Positions 57,127 to 64,000 of a stretch of DNA of 64,000 nucleotides are shown here, piece by piece (position 1 is the stretch's first letter; the number at the start of each line of letters is the position of its first letter). The notes under the pieces are model-generated. The model saw only the letters and a program-made list of their open reading frames with translations. It did not search any database and was not told where the DNA came from. The stretch comes from Procambarus clarkii (taxonomy: Eukaryota > Arthropoda > Malacostraca > Decapoda > Cambaridae). A program made the position numbers and the translations under genes. The stretch is from NCBI RefSeq assembly GCF_040958095.1, contig NC_091233.1, forward strand, positions 5,060,780 through 5,124,779, written 5' to 3'.

Positions 57127-58020
57127 GCTTCACTCAGGTACTGGTGCCAAGTGGTAATTTATGGTAAGCGTATTTAACTTTGTTAACGTAGCTTTACTAT
57201 TTTTCATATTCAATTTCATTTTTTATAAGGTGCGGTGTATTGTGCATTACGAGAGTAACATATAGTGAAGGTGAGACAACTTTGGATTACGTGGTGACTG
57301 TAGGCCGCAGTCATACTCTTAATTGGTCATCTCTCCCTCCTTGTTATTACTCGTGTTTACCATCTATGTCCCTTGAATATTTCTCATTTTGACAGATCAT
57401 CATATTGGTACCCTGGTACTGTGGTCTGCCCCGGGTCAAGAGTACCCAATCTTCTGCAATCTGACTGTAGGAGGACAAAGAGGGCCATAGTTCCTCTAGC
57501 TCGAACTTTAGTTGCTGAATTGGGACCTCAGCAGCAGTTCTCGTCACGAGTTGACACCTCGCACCCCTACACGTCAGTCAGAGATGATGATACATACAAC
57601 GGTAGGGAATTAGCTTATTTTTTCAGAGCACAAAAGTTCGCTAATTCTGTAAGTATCATATTAAATTCAGTAGGAAAAACTTGCTTTATGTCCTATAGAG
57701 ACGTGGCAAGGTATGCCTACATCCTTGGACTACCAATTTTACTTTTGAAGCATTTAACTGTTTCATTTGTTTTCGAAACTCTGTTTCATTTGTTAGTAGG
57801 ATTTTCTTGCCCTTATCCTCTTACATGAGTACCGGGTACAAGATTTCCTGCGCCTTGGATTTAATTTAATCATTTAACATCTTTTACTTAACTTTAATTG
57901 TTAAAGATCTCACAGGATAGGTACCAGTTGCCACGTTGTCCTGTTTCTGACATTCACTATTGAATATTCGTGTACCTTTATTTGCTAATTTCACCATGTT
58001 TCGTCTCCAAGCTTTCCGTA
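57127..58020 (+). other. Leader region of the LTR element
   Basis: AT-rich untranslated leader of nearly 0.9 kb with a 151-codon frame (57373-57828) that I do not recognise. Confidence 0.4.
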
Positions 58021-58023
58021 CAA

Positions 58024-59622
58024 ATCTAGGGTGAAATAGGGACTTTAAGTCGTGCCAAGAAGACTGAATTACAAACTCTTGCACATGAGTATCAACTAGA
58101 AGTTCCCTACCAAGCCAACAAAAATGACCTACACAACCTGTTGCTGGATTACTATTTAGAGCAAGGTAAGATAGACTCTGAAACTCATGAAACTTACTAT
58201 ATTGCAGGAAAAACTGATTTGGCAACGATGAAACTCCAATTGGAACTGGCCAAGATTGAACGTGAGCAGCAAAGGGAAGCCCTCGAACAACAAGAACGAG
58301 CAGCTGCCATACGGAGGGAAGAACAAGAACGAGAAATCACCCTCAGAGAACGCGAAGCTGCTTTGAGGAGAGACGAACAAGAACGCGAAGCTGCTTTGAG
58401 GAGAGAAGAACACGAACGTGAGGTCGCATTACTCCGTGAACGTGAACGAGTACAGCTTGAAACCAAACAACGCGAGTTGGAAATACAACGCGAACATGAC
58501 AAGCAACAAGCGACTCTGGCTCTAGAGTGTCGTCAACGCGAAATCGCCTTGGAAACTTCACACTTCACTCAACGCCAGCAAGCTACTGCCAATCTTCCCG
58601 TCAGTTTTAATATATCACATGCAAGAAAGTTAATGCCATCCTTTGTAGAAGCAGAAGTTGATGTGTTCTTTACCACCTTTGAAACCCTTGCTAATCAACT
58701 CAGTTGGCCTGTCGACCAATGGGCCACACTTCTCAGAGTCCATCTTACAGGTAGAGCTGCAGTCACACTCAGTACTTTGGCGTCTGAGAATGACTACCAC
58801 ACTCTGAAACAAGCAGTGTTGGACGCCTACCTCCTCTCTACTGAAAGTTATAGAAGGAAATTCCGTGACCACCTGAAGGCAAGTACCACTACCTTCCTCG
58901 AGTTTGCTAACACGAAACGGAGGTATTTCATGAAATGGCTGGAAGCAGCACATGTCTCTACTTTTACAGAACTCGTCAACCTGATGCTTGTTGAAGAATT
59001 CTTGAGACGTGTGCCACCTCCTGTCCGCCTCTACTTAGCAGATAAAGAAGAAACCGACTACCTGAAGTGTGCTAAGTCGGCTGACACTTACAGCCTCATC
59101 CACCGGCTGACACCCGAACCATCCTCCAGTAAGAAGTCGTGGTACAGTTACGAGAAGGTGAGCCCCGATCAAGCTGGTTCACAACTGTACTGCAAGTATT
59201 GTAGACTCTATGGACATACCATAGACAAGTGTGGTAAGTCTCAATACAAGTTAACCACCGACCAACAAAGACCCAAACCAACTCCTCCTAAGTCCGGTAA
59301 GCCTGTGATGAATGTTGGTGTTGATGTTAATGATCTTTCTCTTTTCAGTAACCACCTGTATACTGGAACTGTCTCTGCCAACGGTTCAAATCCGGAGGGA
59401 CGTTTCAAATTGAGGATCTTGAGGGACACAGCGGCTCTACAATCGATCATCTTGAAGTCGGCTGTGCCCAACATCGTCTACACCGGAGAAACCGTCTTCA
59501 TCACTGACCTCACTGCTACCACTCCATACCCTCTCGCCAGAGTCCACCTGGATTGTCCCTACGTGAACGGGGAAGTCCAAGTCGCCGTCAGGGAAAAGCC
59601 TTTTCCCATGCCTGGAGTGTAA
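58024..59622 (+). CDS. Gag and protease region of Gypsy-type element (fossil)
   Basis: No ATG opens the frame in the recognisable part; similarity begins near RAKKTELQTLAHEYQLEVPY (about 58050). A short N-terminal helix module is followed by a long charged coiled coil (REEQEREITLREREAALRRD), a capsid-like core (FFTTFETLANQLSWPVDQWA, LSTESYRRKFRDHLKA), one zinc knuckle CKYCRLYGHTIDKC (from 59191), and near the end a protease-like segment with D-T-A (RFKLRILRDTAALQSI). The Gag plan is the same as in the 7475-14759 element, so the two are distant relatives. Confidence 0.8.
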
Positions 59623-59640
59623 CTTCTCCTAGGCAACGAC

Positions 59641-61752
59641 TTGGCAGAAGACCTGCAACCGACCAACCTGATCGTCATGGACAAACCCCAGGTGTGTAAC
59701 TCTGTGCCAATAAACCCTATTCTAGAGTATGTTCCAGCAGAGGTTCAAGAGAGTGATGAAGTTTCTCCTCCGGTTCTCGTGACCACCCGTGCACAAGCCG
59801 CACGTCCACAGCCAGCTGACTCTACTGCTACCGCTGTCCCTCAAGACCCTCAGAAACTACCCCCGCATCTGACCAAGTTGGAGTTCCGTAAGTTGCAGAG
59901 GGAAGATCTTACTTTAACACCATTGCTTTTCCAGGCTGAGACTCAACCCGACAGTATTCCTGGGTTCTTCCTAGAGAACGACTTGCTCTACCGCAGATAT
60001 AGACCCAGTAAACTGAAGGAGGAGGACGATTGGGCCAACATCGAACAACTTGTGATTCCCACCAGCCTGCGGCCCACTATTCTACACCTGGCCCACGGAG
60101 CATTCTCCCACTACGGCTTCAACAAGACTTACCATGGGATTCGTCAAGACTACTACTGGCCAGGTATGGTAAATAACGTCAAACAGTACGTAAAACAGTG
60201 TCATACATGTCAGATGGCAGGCAAACCGAACGTCTCCATTCCCAGAGCACCACTGATTCCCATACAGGTGCCTGCGGAACCTTTCCACAGACTCATAATA
60301 GACTGTGTTGGTCCTTTACCTCGGACCAGTTCAGGTAACGCCTACATCCTAACCATCCTGTGTCCTACCACCAGATTTCCCATAGCAGTTCCAGTGAAGA
60401 ACATCACGGCTGCTACGGTTATAAAACATCTATTGAAGATCTTCACTCAATACGGATTTCCCAGGGAGATTCAAAGTGACTGTGGTACCAACTTCACCAG
60501 TGATCTCTTCAAAAGGACACTGGAGGAGTTCAACATCAAACAGGTATTGTCCAGCCCCTATCATCCTGCTTCACAGGGTTCTCTTGAACGTAGTCATCAG
60601 ACCATCAAAGCACTCTTGAAAAAGTTTTGTAGTGAAACCTCGAAGGATTGGGATAAGCAGATTGACCTTATAATGTGTATTTTCAGAAGTCTCCCCAATG
60701 AGTCCCTAGGAGTATCTCCTTATGAAATGCTCTACGGCCGTAAGTGCCGTACTCCCCTTAAGGCTTTCAAAGACTCTCTCAGAGATGCCACCTTCAGTGA
60801 GCATCAGAATGTGCCCCAGTTTCTTCAAAACCTTCAACACATTCTAGAGAGAGTCCACCGTTTTGCCCATGATAATCTATTGAAAGCCCAGGTGAGAATG
60901 AAGACTCATTACGACCAGACCAGCAAAGTAAGAAAATTCAAGCCGGGAGACTTCGTCCTTGCCTATTTCCCTATCCCAGGTTCACCTTTACAAAACAGAT
61001 TTTCAGGACCCTACTGCGTCAAAGAGTGCAGGAATAATAACAACTACGTGATAGAGACTCCAGATAGGCGGCGGAAGACCCAGCTGTGCCACGTCAACCT
61101 CCTGAAGCAATATAATGGTACTCCTCCCACTGTCTTGACTAATTGTTCTACCTTCACAGAACCCTACATCCACAGTGAGACCTTCCCAGCTTCTCCTCCC
61201 GAAAGCACTGACAAGGAGTCAGCGCTTTCTAATTCCGAAATCCTTAATGATCTTCCCAAATGCTTTCAGGATAATAATCGTGCTCCTTTGCCCTCTTCTA
61301 ATTCCACTCTCACCTCGTCAGATAAGCCCTTCATCCTCCATGTCGACGCCAATGGTACCGACGTTGGTGGTGTCGTGATGCAGCAACGAGGCGAGAAGAA
61401 TACACCTGTCAGCGACTACTGCTACAAGGAACTACGGAACAATTGGCAAGGAGCTACTCTTCATCATCCTGAAGCTTCAGCACTTCACTCCACACCTGAA
61501 AAGTGCTCGGTCCACCATCAACACGGACCACACCACCCTACACCTCCTGCAGCACGCCCACTTCTCATCTCAACGTCTTCTACTATGGGCTTGCTACCTG
61601 CAGAAATTCAACCTGGAGACACGCTATACCAAGAGTCTGACAACATCTTAGCCCATGATCTCTCCAGAGTTTATGAAGTAGAAGCGACTCCATCCATTAC
61701 TCCACCACATAACGACGTACTTCTTCCAGAACCGCAGGCTTCGGGGGAGAGT
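59641..61752 (+). CDS. Integrase with RNase H traces (Gypsy-type pol, fossil)
   Basis: A TRAQAARPQP-type spacer is followed by the full integrase: zinc module (HLAHGAFSHYGFNKTYHGIR ... CHTCQMAG), catalytic D (RLIIDCVGPLP), second D (EIQSDCGTNF), then E 36 residues later (GSLERSHQ), i.e. a complete DD35E triad, and a GPY/F module (NRFSGPYCV). After it come RNase H-like pieces (FILHVDANGTDVGGVVMQQR and DNILAHDLSRV). The open frame runs on into the LTR. RT is not recognised. Integrase inserts the DNA copy into the genome. Confidence 0.85.
61742..61751 (+). other. Polypurine tract
   Basis: cgggggagag directly before the 3' LTR. Confidence 0.55.
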
Positions 61753-62435
61753 TGTGACGATAATCTCCTTCAAGAGATTGAGCCTGCTCTTCCCTCCATA
61801 ATTACATCGTTGAAATTATATAATACTACTATGGAAGAAATGTCCAACAACGACAACAACACCAGCAAGGTTTGCCAGAGCGCAAAACGTTGCAGCCAGA
61901 GACACCTGTTCAGACTCAAACCGCCAAACTACCTGTTGATCGCTACCGGCCCCGCTGATTGGTCGCCGGTCTGGCTGCACCTGCACTCGCCCCCCCCATA
62001 CTACTTGATGTCTGGGGTCGCCACGACCTCAGACCTCAGAATGTTCAGTGCTTTCGTGGTTACCACTCCTCCCGGCTAGACGTTAGCGTGTACTGAGAGA
62101 GGTGGTAGCTTAAAGCCAATATTCCAGCACCTTCCCTTTAATTTTGTGTTGCACTTCTTGTTATTTTACCTTAACGTAACTTTTCATTGTGTCATTTAAT
62201 TATTCTTACTATTTTGATTGATTGATTTTATTATAAGAATTGGTTTGTCCATTTTTTCATGTTTTGATTTATTTAACGTAATTAAAATTTCATTGTTAAA
62301 ATTTACTTGTGTTTTGTGTGTCTTCTCCTTACCTTACCACAGACGAAGTTCCAGTTTTCTATTTTTTTTTATAACTATGTGACGAGGCCATACCCCTAGC
62401 CTTAAACAGCCGAACACCAACGCGTTACCGTCACA
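61753..62435 (+). repeat. 3' LTR of the 56419-62435 element
   Basis: 683 bp with TGTGACG and CGTCACA ends. It is followed by ctat, the target duplication. Confidence 0.95.
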
Positions 62436-62439
62436 CTAT

Positions 62440-62962
62440 ATATATAGTGGTACCTCGATACGTCCTGTAATACTTTTCTTTCAGGAAAACGGGTCATGTT
62501 AGTAATACCGTTATAAATATTGATGTCACATATCTAGTCAACGAACTCATTTCATCAGGTAAATGACTCGACAATAATCCTACGGTATTCCGTTTTGTTC
62601 CAACGGTCAACATTTCCCTGGGGTTGAATCCTGCTAATTGAAGTAGAGTTCAGCTTGCCTATAGTTAACACAGTGCTATGGCAACTCGATATTTATTCCC
62701 GCCAACATCCTACAGAACAGTTCCACGTAACGTGAACACTCTGGTGCTTATACTGGAGTAGTGACATGACTCTTGGTTGCAACGAGAGCAGGAGAAGATC
62801 GCACCTATACAAGTTATACAAGTAGCAGACGTCCTGCACATATCAATTTACAAACGGAGAAGAAAAAACGCATTTACCCGCAATCACTCTAACTAGTCAG
62901 GGAAGGAGACAGGAAGTGCACCTCCAAACGGATAGACAATTCTTTATGAGAAAAGACAGTAC
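62440..62962. other. Probable intron sequence, nothing else recognised
   Basis: No open frame of note. It is adjacent to the donor site of the Ig exon on the minus strand. Confidence 0.45.
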
Positions 62963-63095
62963 CTGTATACGGGGGTGACGGAAGCGTTCTTGTACCAGAG
63001 GACCAGGAGCACCGGGTCCTCGGGGTTGACGGAGTTAATGTTGCAGGGAAGTTTGGCTGTGGACCCTCTGACAGCTGTCACCGCCACCAGAGTAC
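62963..63095 (-). CDS. Exon of an immunoglobulin-superfamily protein, sidestep-like
   Basis: Minus-strand exon of about 133 nt coding GTLVAVTAVRGSTAKLPCNI then NSVNPEDPVLLVLWYKNASV then TPVY. It has the first Ig cysteine (LPC) and the core tryptophan in LVLWYK, the pattern of the first V-type Ig domain of arthropod sidestep and related cell-surface adhesion receptors that guide motor axons. A pyrimidine/GT-rich intron ends ttcagcag before the exon (a tandem NAGNAG acceptor; the start could be 63095 or 63098), and the exon ends ACAG|GTACTG, a good donor. Neighbouring exons lie outside or far off in the window. This is the only convincing host coding sequence here. Confidence 0.7.
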
Positions 63096-63150
63096 CTGCT
63101 GAACACACACACCACACAGTTAACCTCTTGCACAAACATCGGTAACTAAT

Positions 63151-63153
<3 letters not shown>

Positions 63154-63244
<91 letters not shown>
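63154..63244. repeat. (TA)n microsatellite
   Basis: Starts about 60 bp into the intron upstream of the Ig exon. Confidence 0.95.
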
Positions 63245-63248
<4 letters not shown>

Positions 63249-63634
63249 GTACCTAGTAGCCAGAACGCACTTCTCAGTCTACTATGCAAGGCCCGATTTG
63301 CCTAATAAGCCAAGTTTTCCTGAATTAATATAATTTCTCTAAGTTTTTTCTTATGAAATGATAAAGCTACCCATATCATTATGTATGAGGTCAATTTTTT
63401 TTTATTGGAGTTAAAATTAACGTAGATATATGACTGAACCTAACCAACCCTACCTAACCTAACCTAACCTATCTTTATAGTTTAGGTTAGGTTAGGTAGC
63501 CGAAAAAGTTAGGTTAGGTTAGGTTAGGTAGGTTAGGTAGTCGAAAAAACATTAATTCATGAAAACTTGGCTTATTAGGCAAATTGGGCCTTGCATAGTA
63601 GGCTGAGAAGTGCGTTCTGGCTACTAGGTACGAC

Positions 63635-63635
<1 letters not shown>
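63245..63635 (+). mobile_element. Palindromic MITE, copy 7
   Basis: 391 bp, orientation as copy 1. Confidence 0.85.

Positions 63636-63720
<85 letters not shown>
63636..63720. repeat. (TA)n spacer of MITE pair 4
   Basis: 85 bp of TA between inverted copies 7 and 8. Confidence 0.95.
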
Positions 63721-63724
<4 letters not shown>

Positions 63725-64000
63725 GTACCTAATAGCCAGAACGCACTTCTCAGCCTACTATTCAAGGCCCGATTTGCCTAATAAGCCAAGTTTTCATGAA
63801 TTAATGTTTTTTCGTCTACCTAACCTACCTAACCTAACCTAACCTAGCTTTTTTTGGCTACCTAACCTAACCTTACCTATAAATATAGGTTAGGTTAGGT
63901 TAGGTAGGGTTGGTTAGGTTCGGGCACATATCTACGTTAATTTTAACTCCAATAAAAAAAAATTGACCTCATACATAGAGAAAATGGTTGCTTTATCATT
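63721..64000 (-). mobile_element. Palindromic MITE, copy 8, cut by window end
   Basis: Inverted relative to copy 7. The last ~110 bp lie beyond the window. Confidence 0.85.

Larger units (their letters stand above)
56419..62435 (+). mobile_element. Gypsy-type LTR retrotransposon, very young, plus strand
   Basis: 683-bp LTRs (56419-57101 and 61753-62435) with TGTGACG...CGTCACA ends differ at about three positions, so insertion is very recent. A primer site TGGGGGCCTG lies 7 bp after the 5' LTR and a purine tract (cgggggagag) just before the 3' LTR. Gag and a protease motif are followed by a full integrase, then RNase H traces; no RT is recognised, so the element looks incomplete despite its youth. 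Protease followed directly by integrase matches the Gmr1-like pol order. A 4-bp duplication ctat flanks it. Confidence 0.9.

Noticed and set aside
57373-57828. 151-codon ORF in the leader of the young LTR element
   Set aside because: No recognised motif; it overlaps the untranslated leader and has no support beyond being open.

Overview
This is a repeat-dominated eukaryotic window, most likely from a decapod crustacean (crayfish-like). The evidence is a mix of long (TA)n, (GA)n and (CA)n microsatellites, arthropod-type TTAGG/CCTAA motifs, Penelope-like elements, CR1-like LINEs, tRNA-headed SINEs of kinds I recognise from decapods, and Gypsy-type LTR elements. No bacterial-style genes, operons, CRISPR arrays or phage genes are present. 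The species assignment is inference from repeat families only.

Layout. 1-7215: a tRNA-headed SINE split by a 6.7-kb LTR element (512-7175). Its interior holds a 30-bp hairpin minisatellite and a TIR-bearing DNA transposon (4408-5930), and no reverse transcriptase is recognisable. 7475-14759: a young minus-strand Gypsy-type element with unusually long (2.18-kb) LTRs, sitting in a (TA)n tract. 14846-16735: Penelope-like (PLE) fragments around an inverted pair of ~390-bp palindromic MITEs. 17335-17791: about 228 uninterrupted GA units. 18021-26693: a minus-strand CR1-like LINE (ORF1, endonuclease, RT) into which a different full-length LINE (20701-24520) has jumped, leaving an 11-bp target duplication. 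28718-33085: two large minisatellites (35-bp units; ~23-bp GGTACC-rich units). 33309-39502: two more MITE pairs around a PLE with RT, GIY-YIG endonuclease and a near-canonical hammerhead ribozyme motif. 40490-41080: a CpG-rich 19-bp minisatellite. 41481-49920: four CR1-like LINE copies in mixed orientations, separated by (CA)n/(TG)n tails. 50385-52302: a CCHC zinc-knuckle ORF1-only retroelement with a poly(A) end. 52503-54920: SINEs and a truncated LINE. 56419-62435: a very young Gypsy-type element with near-identical 683-bp LTRs and a 4-bp target duplication. 62963-63095: a single host exon of an immunoglobulin-superfamily gene (sidestep-like) on the minus strand. 63154-64000: a fourth MITE pair.

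How the parts relate. The only convincing host coding sequence is the Ig exon near the right end, so the rest probably lies in introns or intergenic DNA around that gene. Both Gypsy-type elements show integrase directly after protease, with RNase H traces after the integrase. That is the pol order of the Gmr1-like clade rather than of standard Gypsy, and neither has a recognisable RT. Two PLE promoter pieces share a TATA box exactly 26 nt upstream of a hammerhead-like motif. Many element boundaries coincide with (TA)n or (CA)n tracts, so microsatellites and transposons appear to have built each other here. Most long open frames through minisatellites and microsatellites are artefacts and are not annotated as genes.
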